Assembly (NCBI GenBank): GCA_947303755.1
Contig: CAMYZF010000005.1
Span: forward strand, 1 to 31,445
Direction: 5' to 3'
From: an uncultured Erysipelotrichaceae bacterium
GTDB taxonomy: Bacteria; Bacillota_I; Bacilli_A; RFN20; CAG-826
DNA: 31,445 bases
Under the pieces are notes generated by a model that saw only the letters and a program-made list of their open reading frames with translations, was not told where the DNA came from and searched no databases. Shown one piece after another: positions 25,701 to 31,000 of the stretch. Made by a program: the position numbers and the translations under genes. Every line of letters starts with the position of its first letter. The stretch's first letter is position 1.

Positions 25701-26285
25701 TATATTGGAGGACACAATAAACGATGTAACGGTGGCCAAAACAAATAAAACAGATACTCCAAAAAATATATAGAATAGACTGCCACTCGAACATGGCAAT
25801 ATGTGGTTAAATTCCAAGATAGAAAGAATCACTGAAACGATACTTAATATGATAAGAGCTGATTTAAGTAAAGAAATCCAAAATCTTCCATGAATTCGAT
25901 CAATTCTCGATAAAGGCAACTTGGACTTGTCCTCTTTAAAGAACATTTGCTCAAGTATACTCTTTTCTAGTAATGAATCATTAGCAGATGATTTAGCAGC
26001 ACTATTTTTATCTTCATCATCTCCCTCTTGCTTTGAACTTGTTTTAGAAGTCAAATCAAGAAGAGAGATTTCTATAATTTTCTTCTTGTTTCTTTTTAAC
26101 GCCTTGTTCTCGTCTTTGTATGTTTTAATTAAACTACTTTTACCGGCTCCATAAGGTGCAACAATACCAATGTTTCTTATATCTTTATCGTCAATTTTGG
26201 AAACAAGAACATCAATTTCTTCTTTGTAATTATTAATATCTGATTTTGGGATGTTATTTAAGTACTTGTTCAATATCTTTTCCAT
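22749..26285 (-). CDS. YobI-type KAP-like P-loop NTPase
   Basis: The 1178-residue protein has Walker A GIVAPYGAGKSSLIKTY (40-56) with Lys49. SILEQMFFKEDKSKLPLSRI (109-128) precedes two membrane helices (about 137-160 and 170-193) inserted in the NTPase, as in KAP-family proteins. Walker B is IDVVIFEDIDRF (232-243) with D239, and a sensor-like FIYCVSDEFF follows at 271-280. The region from about 380 to the end is a long set of helices without a recognised domain, plausibly a helical-repeat recognition or effector part. The order and the LPLSR motif match the YobI-like NTPase family of Firmicutes. KAP NTPases are membrane-linked and some act in phage exclusion, so a defence role is inferred from family and neighbours. 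A GATAAT box ends 6 bases before the ATG. Confidence 0.85.
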   Translation of the reverse strand: MEKILNKYLNNIPKSDINNYKEEIDVLVSKIDDKDIRNIGIVAPYGAGKSSLIKTYKDENKALKRNKKKIIEISLLDLTSKTSSKQEGDDEDKNSAAKSSANDSLLEKSILEQMFFKEDKSKLPLSRIDRIHGRFWISLLKSALIILSIVSVILSILEFNHILPCSSGSLFYIFFGVSVLFVLATVTSFIVSSNIRKISIKNIEIEFTKINNGSVLNLFLDEIIYYFKKTKIDVVIFEDIDRFDSINIFTKLREINQVINDNKRINRKITFIYCVSDEFFASASDRAKFFDFMISFLPVLTPQNVADHIFDAVGNGQLSDLFIQRVSRFIHEKRILNNIVNDYYFFSKKLLQIDDDVSKNEKLFAMMTYKNLCFEDYVLLQKGEGELVGLFNTKKMELIQAYTKALKNQIAEIDKKIEESKNNVLVIKNISNLKEMIAGILAKSGSTSTSIPSGYFELDSIETFKDIKAGIYIKISSIANYYGSVSTVNSIKYMNIDTISATLQRTPFEIEQQIKGEYQEPLYQEKKQLFDKIQKISGMKLKELVSLKSTIDENNKLLMDNYLSFAVRNGYIDESYFIFVGQKNSKINSTFIDNVVSDKPQNYEQHLDNCELIIDSLNDNEFGNKYILNYSLIEYLFTHEGNLEKKSFFLNYLSSGEEETIQFVANYYSLGYESEVLITELMKKDINIVNKIINTGELTQDQIHNLTLLMFLRKGEIQIELLNKEIICNFISNFNHVLEAFLPISDKNSLIDYLSTFNVRKIINIDYMDTKNKKWEDLMIQIVDKCMFEINFVNIKIIELYYLKTNLISISSLIKCDKAISNYFKENITQTILEIVNNIDSVDEDNQIIIDVLSDSSVDITVKESFIKKFNNEIDYDARFGSEICSLLLYHNKLSKKWSNLSILHKKEGINHSDLAHFIEINNEHFQDNLVDKNLVNSIINEWIFENNHVKRKLVRYVNVSFTPDEINDDLICCDLLEHKNIEVNKENMIKCKGKIETLIAMLIHDQSLVEFLKMLVLDADELNKILENDEVLSKTKLAAIKDFKQLISSDNLNNKQLCDNVLLIINDNQSFVFDPVLMFELLSNSRLLDEKRDAIIKLCFDLYNDLETVEFFRKLQPALYEHLLKHEGFKSRVKTVEIRNNPCIDYLFKKSIISPVRKSKNHTTINVVNLIRIVENA

Positions 26286-26291
26286 GCCGAA

Positions 26292-26297
26292 ATTATC
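26292..26297 (-). promoter_or_regulatory. Candidate -10 box of the YobI-type NTPase gene
   Basis: GATAAT on the minus strand lies 6 bases upstream of ATG 26285. No strong -35 box or Shine-Dalgarno sequence is visible. The rest of the gap up to 26524 holds only a weak AGTTGC/GCAACT inverted repeat near 26380-26405 and no ORF. Confidence 0.4.
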
Positions 26298-26524
26298 GCA
26301 TATAGTAAAAACAAACGCCAGATATCAACAGACCAATTCATTAAATAGTCAAAACATAATTCTTTATGTGATATAAGAGTTGCGAATGAAAAAAGAAAGC
26401 AACTACAATCTTCCAACGAATTTACTCAATAGTGGCTTTTGTGCCGGCTAAAGAACTTTGAATCAGCAATGATAAGTGTCGGAAAAGAACAATCATAATC
26501 ATTAACTAATAGTAGGATTAAGTT

Positions 26525-26815
26525 ATGATCTCTCTTTATACAAAAAATATCTATAAGAAAGAAAAAAATAGATTCGCAATTGATAAGAATCGGCCATATG
26601 AATATAACGTCGCCATCATCGTTCTTGGTGAACCATGTAATGAAGGAATAATAGATATTTTTGATATGGCGGAAGCTCTTATCAAATTAAGGAAACTATA
26701 TAATCTCCCAGCTACAGATATTTCGGCGAGTGTTTGTCTACGCCAACTGATAACTATGAATGGCCTCTATGACAAACACGAGCCATGTATCGTTTTTTGC
26801 AAACGAAATATATGA
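26525..26815 (+). CDS. Small hypothetical protein upstream of the Abi_2 gene
   Basis: The 96-residue ORF is not recognised. It has a basic N-terminus and a central YNVAIIVLGEPCNEGIIDIF, then helical residues and three Cys. AGGA lies about 8 bases before ATG 26525, a plausible ribosome-binding site. It ends with TGA 42 bases before the Abi_2 gene, in the same direction. It could be a small partner or antitoxin of the Abi_2 protein, but a promoter-like pair in the gap suggests that the Abi_2 gene can be transcribed alone. Coding is likely from composition, but not certain. Confidence 0.5.
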   Translation: MISLYTKNIYKKEKNRFAIDKNRPYEYNVAIIVLGEPCNEGIIDIFDMAEALIKLRKLYNLPATDISASVCLRQLITMNGLYDKHEPCIVFCKRNI

Positions 26816-26822
26816 ATTGTCA

Positions 26823-26851
26823 TTGTAAGTAATAATCAATTATTTTATGAT
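26823..26851 (+). promoter_or_regulatory. Promoter of the Abi_2 gene
   Basis: TTGTAA (26823-26828) and TATGAT (26846-26851) are 17 bases apart. The -10 box ends 6 bases before ATG 26858, so the mRNA would start at about the ATG. There is no Shine-Dalgarno sequence. Confidence 0.55.
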
Positions 26852-26857
26852 TGATTT

Positions 26858-27841
26858 ATGGCGGATAAATTATTCTTAACAATCGATGAACAATTGAACC
26901 ATTTATCTATAGATAAAAAGATTTCATGTGATGAAACACATAAAGAATCGTTGCTAAGGATTGGTTATTTTAATTTGGTTAATGGTTATAAAACGCCATT
27001 TACATCTAGTAAAGATGCTCAGGGTAACCATATATACGCCAAAGGAACAACATTGGATGAGCTGATTAATCTTAAAAACTTTGATGATGATTTGAGATAT
27101 ATTTTGATTAGAACATTAACCAAATGTGAAGAAGAAATAAAAACGATTGCTAGTTATATATTAGAAAAAAGTAAGCCCACCAACATAACTTGGAGAAGCA
27201 CTAATGCATACAATAAAGCGCTAGATAAATCTAATATTGATAGAATTAATAAGCTTATAAGCAGAATGCAAAAGCAATTAGACGAAAGAGAAGATTTGGA
27301 ATATGTAAAGTTTTATAAATCGTCTCATAAAGGAAAAATCCCTATGTGGGTAATTACAAAAGCAATATATTTTGGAACTTTTATTGATTTAATAGAATTA
27401 TCTAAACCAATAGTCGCAGTATCGCTTTGTGAATTGTATGGTATTAAAGACATAAAAAATAATAACGATATTAAATTATTAATTGGTTCACTACACTGGA
27501 TAAGAATTTTTAGAAACGCCTGCGCACATAACGAAAGAATCTATTGCTTAAAAGGTGCTGGTAGAATTTTTGATATAGAAATAAGAAAAATTGGAAATAG
27601 ATATATGAGAATCAAAGAAAGGAAATTATTTGATTTGCTTGTCTATTTACGTTACTACATGCAGAAGAAAGAATACCAACAATTAATTGAAAACATCAAA
27701 GATAAATTAATAAAACTCCAATCATCTATATCAGTGTATGCTTTTGATAACATAAGAGGTGGGATGGGCATTAAAAAAATAGAAGACTTAGATATACTAT
27801 CTAACGATGGATTTGATAACGATTACATGAAATTATATTAA
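26858..27841 (+). CDS. Abi_2-family abortive infection protein (AbiD/AbiF-like, HEPN)
   Basis: The 327-residue protein matches the Abi_2 family (AbiD/AbiF-type) of phage abortive-infection proteins. The N-terminal signature is EQLNHLSIDKKI (11-22) followed by LRIGYFNLVNGYKTPF (33-48). Near residue 215 lies WIRIFRNACAHNERIY, with the HEPN-type R-x4-H motif (R219, H224), which suggests an RNase or RNA-binding role. No membrane segment or signal peptide is present. AbiF-type proteins have been linked to a small structured RNA, and one candidate lies directly downstream at 27886-27945. The neighbours are a KAP-type NTPase and a serine recombinase remnant, fitting a defence island. The target RNA and trigger are unknown. 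Confidence 0.85.
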   Translation: MADKLFLTIDEQLNHLSIDKKISCDETHKESLLRIGYFNLVNGYKTPFTSSKDAQGNHIYAKGTTLDELINLKNFDDDLRYILIRTLTKCEEEIKTIASYILEKSKPTNITWRSTNAYNKALDKSNIDRINKLISRMQKQLDEREDLEYVKFYKSSHKGKIPMWVITKAIYFGTFIDLIELSKPIVAVSLCELYGIKDIKNNNDIKLLIGSLHWIRIFRNACAHNERIYCLKGAGRIFDIEIRKIGNRYMRIKERKLFDLLVYLRYYMQKKEYQQLIENIKDKLIKLQSSISVYAFDNIRGGMGIKKIEDLDILSNDGFDNDYMKLY

Positions 27842-27855
27842 TTGTACGATTGTAG

Positions 27856-27885
27856 TTGACAATAGGTGTCAAATATTGATAAATT
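27856..27885 (+). promoter_or_regulatory. Promoter of the candidate small RNA
   Basis: A perfect -35 box TTGACA (27856-27861) is followed 18 bases later by TAAATT (27880-27885). The -35 box is one arm of an inverted repeat, TTGACA-ATAGG-TGTCAA (27856-27872). TATTGATA occurs twice, 11 bases apart, at 27874-27881 and 27885-27892, flanking the -10 box. These repeats look like operator sites. Confidence 0.55.
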
Positions 27886-27891
27886 ATTGAT

Positions 27892-27945
27892 ACAAGAGAT
27901 ATCCTTTATAGGATGAAAAGGTGCCGAGCGATCGACGCCTTTTTA
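27892..27945 (+). ncRNA. Candidate small structured RNA linked to the Abi_2 gene
   Basis: A short RNA of about 55 bases is predicted from its own promoter to a U tract. Hairpin 1 is ATCCT (27901-27905), loop TTAT, AGGAT (27910-27914). After one G comes hairpin 2: AAAAGGTG (27916-27923) pairs with CGCCTTTT (27936-27943, one G-U), then a C-A mismatch, then CGA/TCG closed by a GCGA (GNRA) tetraloop. The U tract at 27940-27944 makes hairpin 2 a terminator. The position, 15-100 bases after the Abi_2 stop and on the same strand, recalls the abiF RNA motif described near Abi_2 genes; this match is from memory and not tested. A plain terminator for the Abi_2 gene is the alternative, but that does not explain hairpin 1 or the separate promoter. 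Confidence 0.55.
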
Positions 27946-27990
27946 ATTTACACGCGTTTAAACAAAAGATTGCTTTAATAACAAAAATGA

Positions 27991-28317
27991 AATGACGGCA
28001 GCAAGATTGTTGAATTGGCTAAGGAAAGAACAGAACTTCAAAACAGTATTTCTTCTAAGATTTCGTTAGAAAGAGCTAGAGAAATGATTAATAAGCTTAA
28101 AGCGCTTCCTGATGACTTTGATGATGTTGAAAACATTGATTTTAAATCAGTCTTCTCAAAAGCGGTATTTGTTGATAAAGGATTAATATATTTTATTATC
28201 GGTGATGTGGAATTAACTAGTCCACCACTACGACCAGAATTATTCTTTAAATCATCTATCGAATATAAGATTAGGAAGTCGGCATTCAGAACCAATTTTG
28301 AAATCTATATAAAATAA
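27991..28317 (+). pseudogene. C-terminal remnant of a large serine recombinase
   Basis: An open frame of 108 codons begins just after a TGA at 27988-27990 and has no ATG start; a TTG at 28015 would give 100 codons. It starts within a coiled-coil-like stretch (KERTELQNSISSKISLERAR) and continues to SKAVFVDKGLIYFIIGDVEL and FFKSSIEYKIRKSAFRTNFE. This resembles the last part of resolvase-type large serine recombinases, where a beta strand follows the coiled coil. The catalytic N-terminal resolvase domain and the recombinase domain are absent from the window. It is therefore a broken gene, and marks a past mobile-element event in the defence island. An independent small gene is the alternative. 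Confidence 0.55.
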
Positions 28318-28339
28318 GAAACTCAGCAGTTTTTAACAG

Positions 28340-28362
28340 ATACCACTAAGTGGTATTTTTTT
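28340..28362 (+). terminator. Rho-independent terminator
   Basis: ATACCAC (28340-28346) and GTGGTAT (28350-28356) form a 7-bp stem with a TAA loop, followed by seven T on the plus strand. It ends transcription from the recombinase remnant. Confidence 0.8.
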
Positions 28363-28436
28363 ACGCTAAATTAATTGAAAACCATTGAAACGACGTCACT
28401 TTAAAAATTTGCAAAAAATCTACTGCTAAATTAAAT

Positions 28437-28676
28437 GTGACCACATTAATTCTATTTATACTTATTTGCTTAAATGCACCACTTCTAATTCAATTACCAT
28501 TTTTGGTCTCAGATTTAGTTAAGAAACAAAGTGCCATTGAATTCATTATCAATCTTGTTTTCTTCGTCATCACAATCGTTTGTTATTTTTTTAACACTGA
28601 AATAAGAATAAATATTTCTTTGTTTTTCATTCAATTGTTATTGTTAGATTTAGTCAAAATTAATAAACGCAATTAG
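28437..28676 (+). CDS. Possible small membrane protein
   Basis: The 79-codon ORF begins with GTG at 28437 and has two to three strongly hydrophobic segments (about residues 3-25, 34-52 and 56-72), with a basic C-terminus. There is no ribosome-binding site and no recognised family. AT-rich DNA easily gives hydrophobic ORFs, so it may be noncoding. Confidence 0.3.
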   Translation: MTTLILFILICLNAPLLIQLPFLVSDLVKKQSAIEFIINLVFFVITIVCYFFNTEIRINISLFFIQLLLLDLVKINKRN

Positions 28677-28776
28677 TGCGGTTATATGGAATTGAACTTC
28701 TATATTCAAAACAGTGGTTTGAGCTCAAGTGTTTTACTATAGTCTGGTGTAGAAAGCAGGGATTCAGCCTGCCCCC

Positions 28777-28831
28777 AAAAGAAAAAGCGACAATTTTGCC
28801 TTCGTAATACTTTGTATTATGGGATTGTCGC
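28777..28831 (-). terminator. Terminator of the aminotransferase transcription unit
   Basis: GCGACAAT (28787-28794) pairs with ATTGTCGC (28824-28831). Inside it CGTAATAC (28803-28810) pairs with GTATTATG (28814-28821, one G-U). On the minus strand the stem is followed by TTTTTCTTTT. It lies 35 bases past the stop at 28866. A second small hairpin, GCAGG/CCTGC at 28756-28772, follows it. The rest of the 28677-28865 gap shows nothing clear. Confidence 0.7.
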
Positions 28832-28865
28832 AGTCACTTTTAGATCATTCTTTATGGAAATGTAT

Positions 28866-30083
28866 TCAACAATTCATTTCGATGTTAATCGCAATTAAAA
28901 CAATACTCATTGCTTGTTTTAATTCGTCAATCGAAAGGCACGAAGGAGCTAATCTAATATGTGAATTGTTAGGATCACTATGATATGGGTAAGCACATCC
29001 TGCTTCGGTAAGAATTACGCCACATTCTTTACATCTTTCAATAATTTCTTTAGCTTTATTGTTCACAAACAAAGAAATAAAATAACCACCATTTGGTTTG
29101 GTCCAAGTCGCCAATCCTTTGGCCTCATTTTCTAAAATATCTTCTATTAATTCGAATTTTGGTCTTAAGATTTCTGCGTGCTTTGCCATTTGTTTTTTGA
29201 TGCCGTCGATGTTTTTAAAAAATCTCGCATGTCTAAGTTGATTGATTTTGTCAAAACCAATGGTTTTATATTTCAGATGATTTTCCAAATCTTTTAAATT
29301 TTTTATAGATGCCGCCAATGCAGCAATACCACCGCCTGGGAAAGATATTTTGCTAGTCGATGAGAATATATAAACAATGTCCTCATTATGATACTTCTTC
29401 GCTTTCGAAAGTAACTCTAACAAAAAATCTTGTTTGTCTTTATACAAATGGTGAACAGGATAAGCGTTGTCCCAATAAATTCTAAAATCTTTGGAGGCCG
29501 GCTTTAATTTCGCAAAGCGATTAACAACCTCTGATGAATAAGTAATCCCTGTTGGGTTAGAATATTTTGGAACACACCATATTCCTTTAACCAGTGGGTC
29601 TTTGATCAACTCCTCAACAATATCCATGTCTGGTCCATTTTCATTCAATGGGACATTGATCATTTCGATACCAAGATGTTCACAAATCGCAAAGTGGCGA
29701 TCGTATCCTGGAACGGGGCATAGCCATTTTACTTTTTCAAGTTTTGACCAAGGAGTCGAACCACAAACACCATATAAAAAAGCATCGGCCAGACACTCAT
29801 ACATAATGTTTAAGGAAGAGTTTCCAAAAATAATAATGTTATCTGCTGGTACTTCTAAAATTGAAGCGAACAAATCTTTACATTCTTTCAAACCTGTCAA
29901 ACAACCATAATTTCGGCAATCAACGCCTTCTTCGCTCGTATAGTCAGAATTCGAAGAAACCACATCAAACATTGGCGTGCTTAAATCAAGTTGTTCTTTT
30001 GATGGCCTGCCTCTTGTCATATCGATGTGCAAGTTCATCTTTTTATATTCGTTATATTTTTTAACCAAATCTTCTCTATTCAT
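28866..30083 (-). CDS. PLP-dependent aminotransferase, Asp aminotransferase type (PF12897-like)
   Basis: The 405-residue enzyme should transfer an amino group between an amino acid (probably aspartate or alanine) and a 2-oxo acid with PLP. From the ATG at 30083, signatures are LHIDMTRGRPSKEQLDLS near residue 18, RNYGCLTGLKECKDLF near 56, FGNSSLNIMYE near 85, SNPTG near 175, DNAYPVHHLY near 205, SSTSKISFPGGGIAALA near 240 with the PLP-binding Lys, and HIRLAPSCLS near the end. This pattern fits the Asp_aminotransf (PF12897) group. A TTG eight codons upstream is possible; the ATG is preferred because a TATACT box lies 9 bases before it. It sits 9 bases downstream of the acyltransferase gene on the same strand. 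It may be housekeeping rather than part of the glycan pathway. The stop is TGA. Confidence 0.9.
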   Translation of the reverse strand: MNREDLVKKYNEYKKMNLHIDMTRGRPSKEQLDLSTPMFDVVSSNSDYTSEEGVDCRNYGCLTGLKECKDLFASILEVPADNIIIFGNSSLNIMYECLADAFLYGVCGSTPWSKLEKVKWLCPVPGYDRHFAICEHLGIEMINVPLNENGPDMDIVEELIKDPLVKGIWCVPKYSNPTGITYSSEVVNRFAKLKPASKDFRIYWDNAYPVHHLYKDKQDFLLELLSKAKKYHNEDIVYIFSSTSKISFPGGGIAALAASIKNLKDLENHLKYKTIGFDKINQLRHARFFKNIDGIKKQMAKHAEILRPKFELIEDILENEAKGLATWTKPNGGYFISLFVNNKAKEIIERCKECGVILTEAGCAYPYHSDPNNSHIRLAPSCLSIDELKQAMSIVLIAINIEMNC

Positions 30084-30092
30084 TTTGTGGAC

Positions 30093-30098
30093 AGTATA
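30093..30098 (-). promoter_or_regulatory. Candidate -10 box of the aminotransferase gene
   Basis: TATACT on the minus strand lies 9 bases before ATG 30083, with TTTAAA 17 bases further upstream as a weak -35 box at the end of the preceding gene. Read-through from the upstream gene is equally possible. Confidence 0.35.
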
Positions 30099-30116
30099 CA
30101 ATTCCAATTACACAAT

Positions 30117-30821
30117 TTAAACTTCCCAATTAACATTTTCTTTAATGACTTTCGCAGGCACCCCAGCATAAAGACATCCAGTTTTATCCGTTTCTGTCTT
30201 TGTTAAAATCGATTTATAAGCCAATATTGAATTATCAGGCAAATTTGTATTTTTTAATATGGAAGATTCAGAACAAATCCAACAATGATTTCCTATTTTA
30301 ATGTCTCCATTATTGAGTTTTATTTTTCCATCGGAAATAATGTGGTGGCCATCGCAATTTTTGACAACACAATTCCATCCAAAAGAGCAATTGTTCCCAA
30401 TCTCGATATTTGCGGTCTCTGCCTCAATATAACAACCAGTATTCATTTTTGTGTTTTGTCCAAAAACAATTGTTCCTTTATTGGCTTCGATATAAGCTCC
30501 GCGAGAAATACTAATTGGACCCATAATATGTATTGTTCCACCGTTGTGGATATATAAAAGGCTTGTCTTCTTTATTAAAAGACCGGTTTCTGAGCCAGAT
30601 ATTCCAATTCTACAAATTCCAAATTTTGGTTTATCTAACGAACAAATAAAATTCTTTTTACTAACTCCCTTAATTTTTGCATAGCAAGAAACAAAAAAAG
30701 GTAATTTAATCGCACTTTTAAAAGGTAAAACTTTAAAATTGAACCAAATGGTTTTTGGAAAACTAAAAATCAGTTCAAAGATAGACGGATGTAATCTTCT
30801 TTTTTTCAAATAGCCTCGCAT
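30117..30821 (-). CDS. Left-handed beta-helix (hexapeptide repeat) acyltransferase
   Basis: The 234-residue protein shows hexapeptide-type repeats from about residue 90 to 200: TIHIMGPISISRGAYIEANK, FGQNTKMNTGCYIEA, IEIGNNCSFGWNCVV and IKIGNHCWICSESSIL, ending with the usual YAGVPAKVIKENVNW. Such trimeric enzymes transfer acetyl groups from acetyl-CoA to sugars. The long N-terminal part (about 90 residues) is unlike a plain maltose-type acetyltransferase and resembles glycan-cluster members. The ATG at 30821 is preferred over a TTG six codons upstream, since a perfect TATAAT lies 7 bases before it. It starts divergently from the glycosyltransferase on the plus strand. The sugar target is not shown. 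Confidence 0.88.
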   Translation of the reverse strand: MRGYLKKRRLHPSIFELIFSFPKTIWFNFKVLPFKSAIKLPFFVSCYAKIKGVSKKNFICSLDKPKFGICRIGISGSETGLLIKKTSLLYIHNGGTIHIMGPISISRGAYIEANKGTIVFGQNTKMNTGCYIEAETANIEIGNNCSFGWNCVVKNCDGHHIISDGKIKLNNGDIKIGNHCWICSESSILKNTNLPDNSILAYKSILTKTETDKTGCLYAGVPAKVIKENVNWEV

Positions 30822-30828
30822 ATTTAGT

Positions 30829-30834
30829 ATTATA
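30829..30834 (-). promoter_or_regulatory. -10 box of the acyltransferase gene
   Basis: A perfect TATAAT on the minus strand ends 7 bases before ATG 30821. No ribosome-binding site is visible, so the mRNA is probably leaderless. It faces the plus-strand box at 30906-30911 across a 71-base divergent promoter region. Confidence 0.55.
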
Positions 30835-30905
30835 CACAAACAGATATTAAAAATCTTTATGATTTTGAAGGACGGAAATCCTATTACGTTTTATAGTTAA
30901 AAGTG

Positions 30906-30911
30906 TATAAT
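30906..30911 (+). promoter_or_regulatory. -10 box for the leader ORF and glycosyltransferase
   Basis: A perfect TATAAT on the plus strand precedes the leader ORF by 17 bases. Transcription would begin near 30918, leaving a short 5' leader with AAAGG as ribosome-binding site. The -35 region is weak. Confidence 0.5.
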
Positions 30912-30928
30912 TCAGTAAAGGTCGTTGA

Positions 30929-31000
30929 ATGGGAAAATTAAAATCATTAAAAAAGACAAGCCATAAAATACTATTCTTTATGAATGCCAAACAATTATGA
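30929..31000 (+). CDS. 23-codon leader ORF coupled to the glycosyltransferase
   Basis: MGKLKSLKKTSHK followed by ILFFMNAKQL is a lysine-rich 23-residue peptide. AAAGG lies 7 bases before its ATG, whereas the glycosyltransferase ATG has none. Its TGA overlaps the next ATG (ATGA). It may therefore serve mainly to bring ribosomes to the glycosyltransferase start. Confidence 0.45.
   Translation: MGKLKSLKKTSHKILFFMNAKQL

Noticed and set aside
26380..26405. AGTTGC/GCAACT inverted repeat upstream of the 96-residue ORF
   Set aside because: The stem is 6 bp with a 15-base loop and no U tract; too weak to call.
28741..28831. tRNA or riboswitch in the hairpin-rich gap
   Set aside because: No cloverleaf or anticodon arm could be fitted, and the main hairpin followed by a minus-strand U tract is explained as the aminotransferase terminator.
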